Of a stretch of DNA of 26,834 bases, positions 1 to 7,742 are shown piece by piece (within the stretch, counting starts at the first letter, position 1; every line of letters begins with the position of its first letter). The stretch comes from a virus, in the IMG/VR virus record IMGVR_UViG_3300037246_001274, positions 1 to 26,834 of that record. One strand, written 5' to 3'. The notes beneath the pieces were generated by a model. It saw only the letters and a program-made list of their open reading frames with translations, had not been told where the DNA came from and did no database searches. The translations under genes were made by a program, and so were the position numbers.

Positions 1-483
1 AAGAAGACCAGCAGCCAACGTAAAGGTGTTAGTGGCTGTATCTAGCGCCAGCACAGAGGCGTCTTGGACACGAGTTGAAGATTCCGCGATACGAATCGTG
101 TAAGGAAAACCTGTAACTGGGAATGACGAAGAGTCAAAAACTACAAGACTGACACCCCCAGAAACGGCATCAGCGGCGGCAAGGTCTGTCTTAATGTTAC
201 CATTAGTGAAGGTTACAAGACCAAAAGCAGTCTGGGCATCTGTACGGACGATATTGAAATCAGCAAGTCGCCTATCCAAGTTCTCGCCAGAAGCTGTGGT
301 GTAGGAGAAGATATCAAGGAGCTGTACCATCTGATAATACTGCTCGTCGTCCTCCAACGCTGCTGCCTCAAGAACAGTTCTAATAGAAGAGCCTACTGTA
401 AAGTCAGTAATCTGCGTTCGAGATTGCACATATGCAACCATATCAGTGAGAATAGTATTGAATGATCTAGGAGTAAAAGCCAT
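1..483 (-). CDS. Baseplate J-like protein (3' part outside window)
   Basis: I translated this stretch directly. It opens with ATG at 483 and stays open for 161 codons to the window edge, so the N-terminus is complete and the C-terminus is missing. The product begins MAFTPRSFNTILTDMVAYV and continues with FTVGSSIRTVLEAAALEDD, then QMVQLLDIFSYTTASGENLD. This is the typical N-terminal signature of the baseplate J / T4 gp6-gp47 wedge family (acidic helix, then a 'G..LD..A..FNIVR' element). Such proteins form the ring of wedges around the baseplate hub. The start codon overlaps the stop of the preceding gene by one base (TAATG), so the two are probably translationally coupled. After about residue 95 the sequence turns beta-rich. 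Family assignment is firm; total length is unknown. Confidence 0.88.
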   Translation of the reverse strand, partial: MAFTPRSFNTILTDMVAYVQSRTQITDFTVGSSIRTVLEAAALEDDEQYYQMVQLLDIFSYTTASGENLDRRLADFNIVRTDAQTAFGLVTFTNGNIKTDLAAADAVSGGVSLVVFDSSSFPVTGFPYTIRIAESSTRVQDASVLALDTATNTFTLAAGLL

Positions 484-2456
484 TACAAGATCCTAACAGG
501 AACAAAAAGATTTAAACTGGTAGCAGCGTCTAGTAGAACAACGCTTACTTGGGCTAAGATAGTGTCTCCATCAACAATAAAATCCAAGTTTGCAATTCTA
601 GAAACTCTTGAGTCACTAAGAAGGATCGCCTCAGTTTGCGACCTGAAATCGTTTATGGCTCTGGGAGTTGCTTTACTTCCAATAGGAAACTGAGCACCAT
701 AGTTTGCGTGCGGAACCAACTCTCCCTTTTCCGTAGAGAACTTCAGCAGGATACCCTGTGTTACGTTGGGGGTACCAACAACGGTGGACAGGTCTCCCTT
801 TTGGTTGACATTAAAATCTGTATAAGCAACACCGGAGGCGGAAACTGGAACCGACTTCAAACGAAGATCACGACCGTAAGCATGCTGAACAGGCCCGAGG
901 GTTCCTTGGTCGTCTCCTGCTGTCTCCTCATCCGACACAGAAGAGGTGTTGATGTTTCCCCCAACACCACCTGTAGACACAGGAAACAGAACTGGGTCAC
1001 CGAAAGCAAGGGTATCTCCAGCGCCGTCTGCTGTAAAGTAGGGCGGCTTAAGGTTGTTGACGGTAGCAAGAATCTGCCAACGAGACCTATCCCCAAGAAG
1101 TCTTCCGGCAGCTGAACGGATGTCCTCATCCTTGTGAACAGTGCCTTGACCAAGATTGGTAGAGTTTCGTTCGTTACCAAGATAAGTTCTAGACCCACCC
1201 ACAGCAGGAGCCCTGGTGGTAATGTCTACTCTATCCTGCGCAGCAACGTATGCTCGGGCGAAGCGGTCATGTCTATCAGCGCTGTCTCCTCCAGCAGACT
1301 CACGAACGCCTGGCTCCACAAGGATTCTGGAGGCGGTTATACGAGCCCTACGAAGAGACCGAACCAAGGCGTCTTGCTCTTCCACCCCCGGCGCACCTGT
1401 AAGGAGGTCTATCGCCTCGTCCAAGTTCTCTGCGAGTGTCTGAGCGTTCCTACGAAGGGCACGACCGAAGTTAGCTCCAGTTGACCTGATTACCCCTAGT
1501 CCGCGTGTTACGTTGATTATGGGGTTCATAATCTGTGTCTGAGCAAAAACGCCAAGACCCTCTAGACGGCGAATCTGGGTGGATACAACCAGGAAGGTTC
1601 TACGAAGGGACTGGTTGAACTCCTGCACTCGGGAGAAAACCCTCTGAACGTTCAGGATGCGGGAAAGAGGGTCGTCTGCGTCGGCCCTTAGTATTGCCTC
1701 TTTGGGGGCTAGGGTCTTCAGAGTAATGGAATAGTCGTATGCAAGAGGAGACTTAGAGGAACGGGTTACTTTGAAATCGATCGGTTCTACAATCCAAGAA
1801 TCATTATCCTTGTTATTCTGGAATATCATCACGATGTTATTAGAGAACTCATCGTTTTCTTTGATATCAGAATAGGCTCTAAAGATGTTTCTAAGGAAAG
1901 TAATGTCCGTAAAGCCAGTTTTCTCTCCTATCGCAGCTTGCCTTCGACGATCACCTAGACGGAAGTTCGACGCCAAATCCCCAATGGCTTGTCCTACTAG
2001 AGGAATATTGGCCGCATCGCCTCCCCTTCCCAGGGTTCCTCTATTGGGGCGAACACCTGTGGTGCCTTGAATTCTAAGGTTCTTGATGATAGAACCGTGA
2101 GACTCTACAAACTTACCACCACGCTGAGTGGGTGTGATCGTTGTGGTATACGGCTCCGAAAGCTCCGTAACGCGAGGGGCTACACTAAAGAAGTACTCGG
2201 CGGGGGAGCTTCCTGCTGGGTCAAGGTCCAAAAAGCTAGGGGAAGACTCTACGCTGTTCGTGGTAGTGTTGTGGATATATATGCTGTACTGAGACTTGAG
2301 CGCCTCAGAAATAGGACCGGTGTCCCAAGCGGCTTTCTTAGTCTCCTCAGACACGCTTATAGTAGTCGAAAATTTGGAACTTCCGCCGCTACTGGCTAAT
2401 CCAGGAACGGAGTCCAAACTTGCTGCGTGCTTACTAACGAAGTTTCTTAGTGCCAT
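483..2456 (-). CDS. Baseplate protein with gp25/W-like C-terminal domain
   Basis: A 657-residue protein. The last 80 residues or so (from about 578) contain HANYGAQFPIGSK, a helix with FRSQTEAILLSDSRV, and alternating beta strands ending in VPVRIL. This fits the gp25/GPW lysozyme-like wedge fold (short strand, helix with a 'dpRv' element, then 'dgdtl.v.v.v'), with no catalytic role expected. Residues about 200-260 contain a beta segment with WIVEPIDFKVTRSSKSPLAY, of a kind often seen in hub-accessory tail proteins. The middle (about 270-420) is helical and arginine-rich. In Herelleviridae gp25-like proteins are usually separate and about 230 residues long, so this looks like a larger fusion. 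It lies just before the baseplate J gene and shares its stop with that start codon. The gp25 reading is an inference from sequence pattern; a baseplate role is well supported by position. Confidence 0.6.
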   Translation of the reverse strand: MALRNFVSKHAASLDSVPGLASSGGSSKFSTTISVSEETKKAAWDTGPISEALKSQYSIYIHNTTTNSVESSPSFLDLDPAGSSPAEYFFSVAPRVTELSEPYTTTITPTQRGGKFVESHGSIIKNLRIQGTTGVRPNRGTLGRGGDAANIPLVGQAIGDLASNFRLGDRRRQAAIGEKTGFTDITFLRNIFRAYSDIKENDEFSNNIVMIFQNNKDNDSWIVEPIDFKVTRSSKSPLAYDYSITLKTLAPKEAILRADADDPLSRILNVQRVFSRVQEFNQSLRRTFLVVSTQIRRLEGLGVFAQTQIMNPIINVTRGLGVIRSTGANFGRALRRNAQTLAENLDEAIDLLTGAPGVEEQDALVRSLRRARITASRILVEPGVRESAGGDSADRHDRFARAYVAAQDRVDITTRAPAVGGSRTYLGNERNSTNLGQGTVHKDEDIRSAAGRLLGDRSRWQILATVNNLKPPYFTADGAGDTLAFGDPVLFPVSTGGVGGNINTSSVSDEETAGDDQGTLGPVQHAYGRDLRLKSVPVSASGVAYTDFNVNQKGDLSTVVGTPNVTQGILLKFSTEKGELVPHANYGAQFPIGSKATPRAINDFRSQTEAILLSDSRVSRIANLDFIVDGDTILAQVSVVLLDAATSLNLFVPVRIL

Positions 2457-2459
2457 GTA

Positions 2460-2993
2460 TTATGACCAGGTTTCGGTTAAAGGAGGCTTGGAAGGAGGAT
2501 TATCATCTGAGGTTTTCGATATTCCTGTGGTGAACCAAGAGTCTATTAGGTTCGCAAAGTTATCGGCTGCTGCGGAGTAGTCGTCTCCTGTGCCTAGGGT
2601 ACAAAAATCAATAGGAGGAGTGGGCGGCGTGAGCCCTATCCACGCACGGGCCGTATACAGCGGGACAGGGGAGGCGAATATTTCTGCTGCAAATGCCTCG
2701 AAGGCGGCATTAATAGCTGCACAATCATCGGGGGGATAGTCGTCTAGTGCATACCAACCAGCAAAGACACCTTCTAGGGCTGTCTGAAGGTTAGCGGATG
2801 CGGTACCCATGATGGCAGGAGAGGGGCCAGGGAACGCCCCAGCCACATAGGTTTGCATGGCATCGGCCCAAAGCGCGGCACAAGCCTTCTGGTGATCGGT
2901 GGGATCTTCATCTTGGGGAAGAGTACCACCTTTGGAAGGGGGCGTGAAGAACGTCTCTAGGGCGGCTTTCAAGCCTGACTTACTTACAGTCAT
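2460..2993 (-). CDS. Small baseplate-region protein of unknown function
   Basis: A 177-residue acidic protein rich in alanine and proline, with helices such as ACAALWADAMQTYVAG and INAAFEAFAAEIF. I do not recognise its family. It begins at ATG 2993, 24 nt after the spike gene stop, and ends 3 nt before the next ATG. No good ribosome binding site is visible at the usual distance, so expression may depend on coupling to the upstream gene. Phage K has an unclassified gene of similar size (about 174 residues) in the corresponding baseplate segment, which suggests a baseplate accessory role, but I could not align them. No signal peptide or membrane segment is evident. Confidence 0.65.
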   Translation of the reverse strand: MTVSKSGLKAALETFFTPPSKGGTLPQDEDPTDHQKACAALWADAMQTYVAGAFPGPSPAIMGTASANLQTALEGVFAGWYALDDYPPDDCAAINAAFEAFAAEIFASPVPLYTARAWIGLTPPTPPIDFCTLGTGDDYSAAADNFANLIDSWFTTGISKTSDDNPPSKPPLTETWS

Positions 2994-3017
2994 AACAGTA
3001 TATCATCTTTTCCAGTA

Positions 3018-4226
3018 TTACTCTACATAAGACTTCACACTTAATGTGTCGTCATATGGGCTTCCTTCCTGCACAGTGGCAGGATCAATCTTCAAAGGAC
3101 CAAACGGAGACAGAACCTGGAAGGTATCAAGGAACCAAGTTCGGTGCTTCTCTCCCAGAATAACAGGGTCTTCCTCCTCGTCCTCAGCAAACTGACCCAG
3201 GTAGATCTTGGTGGATTCCAGGGTCATTTTGACGTTGGACGTAAGGTCGATATAGTCCTCATCCCCATCGGTTGCTATAGAAATGAAGTTAACAGCCTTC
3301 AGAAGCATATTATCTTGGCTGACGATCGAGGCAGTCACCGGGATATACAGGTCTAGCACTTCCCGGTCAAAGTAAAGGAAGCTCTCAGCTGGAAGCTCTC
3401 CGGTCTCCTCTGATTCTGCCTCTTGCTGGGGAGGGTTAGTTTGTGGAAGGTTGGAGTCAGGGGCATCCAAGACCCCAATACCGTCCTGCTGAGGGTTAAA
3501 ATCAATCTCAAAAGATTGGGAGGGCTTTACATATAGTCTTACGCTGCCACCAACCTCTTCGTTTATAGCTCTTGGGAAACGACCAAAAGTTGAATCTTCG
3601 CCTGGAGCCAAGGAGGACCCACTGTAAGTGGTAGAGATAATGATATCCCCGCTAGGATTGATTACAGTCTCAACTCCATTCACTCGTCGGAAGTAGCGCC
3701 CAAGCTGAACTAGAGCAGTCTCGTCACCAGCAACCCCGCTGGTCGCAGGGTCGAAAGGATTTCGTGCGTGTGGCCACCAGCGCACAACGAAGGGGGAATC
3801 AATACGTCCTCCCATGAAGCCTATAACACACCAATCGCCATCCAAGTCGTAGGGGTCAATCTGCTTTAGAGTAGAATCGTAGTCTTCTCCATCGAACAAG
3901 ATAGAGGAGCCCTTTGGAAGCTTTTCTTGGTAGTCGTCTAGACCAATAGGCGCATCTGGAGTCAACGCTACGTTATCCAACATCAGATACCCATCCTGGC
4001 CGTCATCAACAACCAGAACTGTACACTCATGCCTATAGCCTCTTCTATCTGTAGTCTGAAATCCCGAGCGGTTCTTGTCAGAATCGGAGGGGTGAATATC
4101 GAGAACCACACCCAAGAAGAACGAATTCATGTGCCGATCAGGATAGTCTGACGAATCCATAGTGACGGAACTCTGTAAAGTAGTTCCATCAGGCATGATT
4201 AGCCCTCTGTACTTAGTAGAGAACAT
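3018..4226 (-). CDS. Baseplate spike / OB-fold (gp5/gpV-like) protein
   Basis: A 402-residue protein. Residues about 35-155 read as an OB-fold domain like that at the N-terminus of T4 gp5 or P2 gpV: several short strands, then DWCVIGFMGGRIDSPFVVRW (residues 131-150), which matches the typical 'd.Vlv.F..gd...P.V.G' end of such domains. The part after about 200 is beta-rich (for example SVRLYVKPSQSFEIDF) with an acidic, low-complexity linker near 265-285, and may form the shaft or a collar. It starts one base after the stop of the hub-peptidase gene, with a GGAGGAG ribosome binding site inside that gene's last codons. The position directly after the hub supports a role as the central spike that plugs the tube and pierces the envelope. 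The OB-fold call is by pattern only. Confidence 0.65.
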   Translation of the reverse strand: MFSTKYRGLIMPDGTTLQSSVTMDSSDYPDRHMNSFFLGVVLDIHPSDSDKNRSGFQTTDRRGYRHECTVLVVDDGQDGYLMLDNVALTPDAPIGLDDYQEKLPKGSSILFDGEDYDSTLKQIDPYDLDGDWCVIGFMGGRIDSPFVVRWWPHARNPFDPATSGVAGDETALVQLGRYFRRVNGVETVINPSGDIIISTTYSGSSLAPGEDSTFGRFPRAINEEVGGSVRLYVKPSQSFEIDFNPQQDGIGVLDAPDSNLPQTNPPQQEAESEETGELPAESFLYFDREVLDLYIPVTASIVSQDNMLLKAVNFISIATDGDEDYIDLTSNVKMTLESTKIYLGQFAEDEEEDPVILGEKHRTWFLDTFQVLSPFGPLKIDPATVQEGSPYDDTLSVKSYVE

Positions 4227-7200
4227 TTATCTCCTCCTCTTCCTCTTCCTGAAACTCCCAAGTTTAGGTAGACCCGAAGAGTCTGTACCGGATATGATAG
4301 AGGTGTCAGTGTTGTCTCTTGCATCCTCATTGTCCTGTAGACCGCTGTCTGTAAGATCTACTACCCTGCCTGCTGGAACAACCATCTCGTTGTACTTCTC
4401 GGAAACCTTAGCCTCTTCAACATACTCAATAGCGGAGATGTTATCCACAATATTGGTTCCATTTTCTTGGGAAGCAGTTGCTGCATAAGCATTGTTGCGG
4501 TACAAACCGGCCTCCTTTACAGTATCCCCACGCAAGAACAAAGATCTACGTATGGCAACAGGATCTGGAGTTAGGAAGTACGTTGCTAGACGGCTTCGTG
4601 CATTTCTTCGTTGTGAGTCTGTGGTTCCAAGATTCTCCATGTAAGGATACACATAGAGAGGGAAAGGGTTGTTGGGTTGCCCTCTGGACACCTGAAGGTT
4701 CGTCTTCATACTGTTGGGGTAAGACCAACTATGGTTTACTCCCTCAATGTAGAAACTCATGTTGCGCTCTTTGATGTCTAGACGATAGCCTACGCGAATC
4801 TCTGGGGCTCCTCGCATGTCAATTCTACCGGACAGATACTCCAGGTTGTGCTGGTACCAATGGTCTTGAAGTAACGCCCATCTAAGAATCTGCCTACGAG
4901 TAGACCCACTATCCACTGAGTTTTTGGCCGCAGCTGCTTCTCTCTTCGGAATAAGCGGCGTCCCGGTTTCTTCCTGAACATCCGATATAGGATTATTTGC
5001 TGTCTCCTCCGCAGAGCCATCACCGTTATCCTGGTCGTCGTCCTCTGTCTCCCCTTGGTCAGAAGGATCGGCACCTACACCTCCGTTTAGCAGCCCAACC
5101 AAATCCTTACCAAACGCGGAATAGAACTCTACAGGGTCGCAACCACGCTGGCCTGCGGCCACCATTGTATCCGTGTTCTCTCCAGAGTCGTCAAAACTAG
5201 CTGGAGCGGCAGGAGTAGAACCGGTGGTAGGGGACTCCGAGAAAGGAATTCTACGTGTAACCTCATCCTTGCGAGTAACATACCTTCTAATGATCTCAAA
5301 ATGCAGATGGATACCTCTGCCCGTACCCTCTTTACTGGTTCCAGTATTCCCCATATACCCAAGGAGTTGGCCCTTCTTTATTTGCTTTACCTTTTGAAGG
5401 GGCGTGCCTACGCCCGACGCCTCCGTGGCTGCACAGTAGTTTCCTATCTTGCTTGCTGTACCTGTTAGTCTAGAGGACTTACCTAAACGCACTCCAGGCG
5501 CAAAAGCTGCAAGATGACCATAGAGGGAAGATCTAAACCCCTTAATTCCTGTAAAGTTATGCCTAACTACTATATGATTTCCGTAGCCCGCCTTAACTCC
5601 GTCTGGTACGCAATGCGTTACCCAACCATCGGCAATAGCATAGACAGGAATATCAACACTATAAGTAACGCTACGTTTTTTGGTGATGTCAATTCCTTGG
5701 TGGAATACCCACCCCCCGATTTCTCCGCCTGGCACATCCGGACATCTAGCACCTGGCTTGCGCCGGTAGCCCCAATCTCCTTGGGCATTGTTTATAAAAC
5801 TAACAACGGAGGGGTCTGGGCCTATTGGCAAGCCTATCTGCCTAGGATCAACCTCTCCTAGATCCTCAGCCGAATTATCCCTCTTGTTGGTGGCTGGTAT
5901 CTTCTCAGGTACTGCACCTCTAAATCCCTTTTGCTTAGCCACAGCTTCCAAGCTGAAACGCGCTGCACGAGTTGTAACTGTTCGTACCCTAAGACCGTGA
6001 CGAAGAATATGAACGGGGGTGATGATGGGCAGAACGTCCTTCATGTAGAACTTCTGGTCGGTACCCAGAACTGCATCAGACCAGAACTCAAAAAGGTTGA
6101 AGTGATCCGCATCAGAGCGGCCAAGGGTCGATTTTATAATCTCTCCCTCAGAAACCACAGCTACGTCTAAGTGCTTGTATCCAAGGGCGGTTGGTTCCGC
6201 AGATACAGCCTGGGAGTCGGCCCTGGCTAGTGCTCGGTCATCCACATTGATATTTGGAATATCTACTACATGTCGTCCTGGCGTATTTGGGCCATCGGCA
6301 AAGATAGCGCCAAAGGGTACGGGACCAACATTGATTTCTTTAGCCTCGCCAGTCACCGGGTCCTTCTGGGACTTGACCTGCAGCGTAACTGCAGATAGAT
6401 CTACGCCATCGATAGTTGCGAAAGGGTATTCACGCATGATGACAGCGGGAATCATGGTGATTCCGTTCTCCTCACCCTCGTTCAAGTTACCATTCTTATC
6501 ATCCGCTGTGATAGAGTACCCTCCCTCCACAGGGCGGAAATCATTATCATCGTTGCCGGTTTCCGTGCTTAGAGGTCTTAGGTCGAAGAACAACTCATTG
6601 ATAGGCTCGTTAGAGAAAGTCCTCAAGATGGAGATAAGAGGTCCCTGCTTCTGCCAAACGGGCTGGCCGAATAAGTAACCATCTATAGCTCTCTTCTCTA
6701 CAAAGGTATACATATCAAGGATATCAATTAAGTAAGATTGCTCGGCAACGGTGCTTTCGAGAGTGGATATGTTGCGTTGGGCATCGGAGAACGCCGTGCC
6801 TGCAAGTCCTCGCAACTCCTTTACTGACGACATGTTCTTTCTAAGCGTCTCGTCTGTTGCCTGCTGAATGAGCTGGTCTGGGGTAGCAATCTGCTCTTTG
6901 GTTGCTCTCAGCTTAATTCCAAGCTGTTCAGCAACCGCTTTACGTTGCTCTTCGATGCTGCTTAGCTTTCCAAATTTGTCTACAGTCGCCGTAACTTGCT
7001 TTTGAATATCCTCTTTATACTGAAGATAGTTGCCACCAGCGGTGACGCCAAAGGCTTTAGCGTCTTCGATAGAAAGACGGCCTTGCACATCTAAAGCTCG
7101 CTTCTTTCTCAGCCTATCTTGGACACTGCCGGGAAAGTAGGAAGGCGGAAGCTGGAACTGAGTGCCAAACCCCATCATCTGATTGATGACATTCTGAATA

Positions 7201-7736
7201 ATGGCGGGAGGAGTGCCTCCTGCCAAAATGCCTTTAGTCATCAAGGAAAGGCCAGCAACATTGGCCTTTGCAAAATCATAGTTTTGGAACTCGTCACGGT
7301 TAGCCAAGTGCGGGTTGAAATAAACCATACTTCGCTCAAAGACCTTATGAAAGTCTGTGCAGACAACCTTATATGTAGTTCTGGGCTGTCCTTCTTTTGC
7401 TACAGTGTAGTCTTCCTCAACCCTATCTACGAGCCCGAAGAAAGTACGGGTCCACCCAGAGCCGTCCCCAATATCAAAATAGATATTTACGTAATCGTTA
7501 GGGAAGATAATATTAAGGTAGTTCTCGGAAGGAGTGAGGATAAACGTCGCCTGCCCAGCCCCTTTGATGGTCTTGCTGGTTTGAACAGACACAACATCGT
7601 CAATCAGGACGAGTGTTTCAGTCTGCAAATGACCGTCAAGCAAAACCTTACATCGGGTCTTGTATCGACGAACCCCATCAGGTCCTAAAGAACCCAAGAA
7701 GTCAACTGCATCTGGTTGATTTATTATAGCAGACAT
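4227..7736 (-). CDS. Baseplate hub protein with inserted M23 peptidase
   Basis: A 1169-residue protein of three parts. The N-terminal part (about 25-150; KTRCKVLLDGHLQTETLVLI, then FFGLVDRVEEDYTV) resembles hub proteins of the gp27/gpD type. Residues about 215-345 are predicted helical/coiled coil. Residues about 665-830 form a LytM/M23 zinc endopeptidase: H679 and D683 in HQGID, H741 in YGHL, and H810/H812 in HLHFE; all metal and catalytic positions of the family are present. M23 enzymes cut peptide bridges in peptidoglycan, so this part would open the cell wall during injection. After an acidic linker (about 830-930), residues about 947-1020 (LRWALLQDHWYQHNLEYLSG onward) return to a hub-like fold. 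The peptidase therefore appears inserted within a hub rather than added at an end. The ATG at 7736 is 6 nt after the tape measure stop, with no clear ribosome binding site. Confidence 0.85.
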   Translation of the reverse strand: MSAIINQPDAVDFLGSLGPDGVRRYKTRCKVLLDGHLQTETLVLIDDVVSVQTSKTIKGAGQATFILTPSENYLNIIFPNDYVNIYFDIGDGSGWTRTFFGLVDRVEEDYTVAKEGQPRTTYKVVCTDFHKVFERSMVYFNPHLANRDEFQNYDFAKANVAGLSLMTKGILAGGTPPAIIQNVINQMMGFGTQFQLPPSYFPGSVQDRLRKKRALDVQGRLSIEDAKAFGVTAGGNYLQYKEDIQKQVTATVDKFGKLSSIEEQRKAVAEQLGIKLRATKEQIATPDQLIQQATDETLRKNMSSVKELRGLAGTAFSDAQRNISTLESTVAEQSYLIDILDMYTFVEKRAIDGYLFGQPVWQKQGPLISILRTFSNEPINELFFDLRPLSTETGNDDNDFRPVEGGYSITADDKNGNLNEGEENGITMIPAVIMREYPFATIDGVDLSAVTLQVKSQKDPVTGEAKEINVGPVPFGAIFADGPNTPGRHVVDIPNINVDDRALARADSQAVSAEPTALGYKHLDVAVVSEGEIIKSTLGRSDADHFNLFEFWSDAVLGTDQKFYMKDVLPIITPVHILRHGLRVRTVTTRAARFSLEAVAKQKGFRGAVPEKIPATNKRDNSAEDLGEVDPRQIGLPIGPDPSVVSFINNAQGDWGYRRKPGARCPDVPGGEIGGWVFHQGIDITKKRSVTYSVDIPVYAIADGWVTHCVPDGVKAGYGNHIVVRHNFTGIKGFRSSLYGHLAAFAPGVRLGKSSRLTGTASKIGNYCAATEASGVGTPLQKVKQIKKGQLLGYMGNTGTSKEGTGRGIHLHFEIIRRYVTRKDEVTRRIPFSESPTTGSTPAAPASFDDSGENTDTMVAAGQRGCDPVEFYSAFGKDLVGLLNGGVGADPSDQGETEDDDQDNGDGSAEETANNPISDVQEETGTPLIPKREAAAAKNSVDSGSTRRQILRWALLQDHWYQHNLEYLSGRIDMRGAPEIRVGYRLDIKERNMSFYIEGVNHSWSYPNSMKTNLQVSRGQPNNPFPLYVYPYMENLGTTDSQRRNARSRLATYFLTPDPVAIRRSLFLRGDTVKEAGLYRNNAYAATASQENGTNIVDNISAIEYVEEAKVSEKYNEMVVPAGRVVDLTDSGLQDNEDARDNTDTSIISGTDSSGLPKLGSFRKRKRRR

Positions 7737-7742
7737 GGTTGC

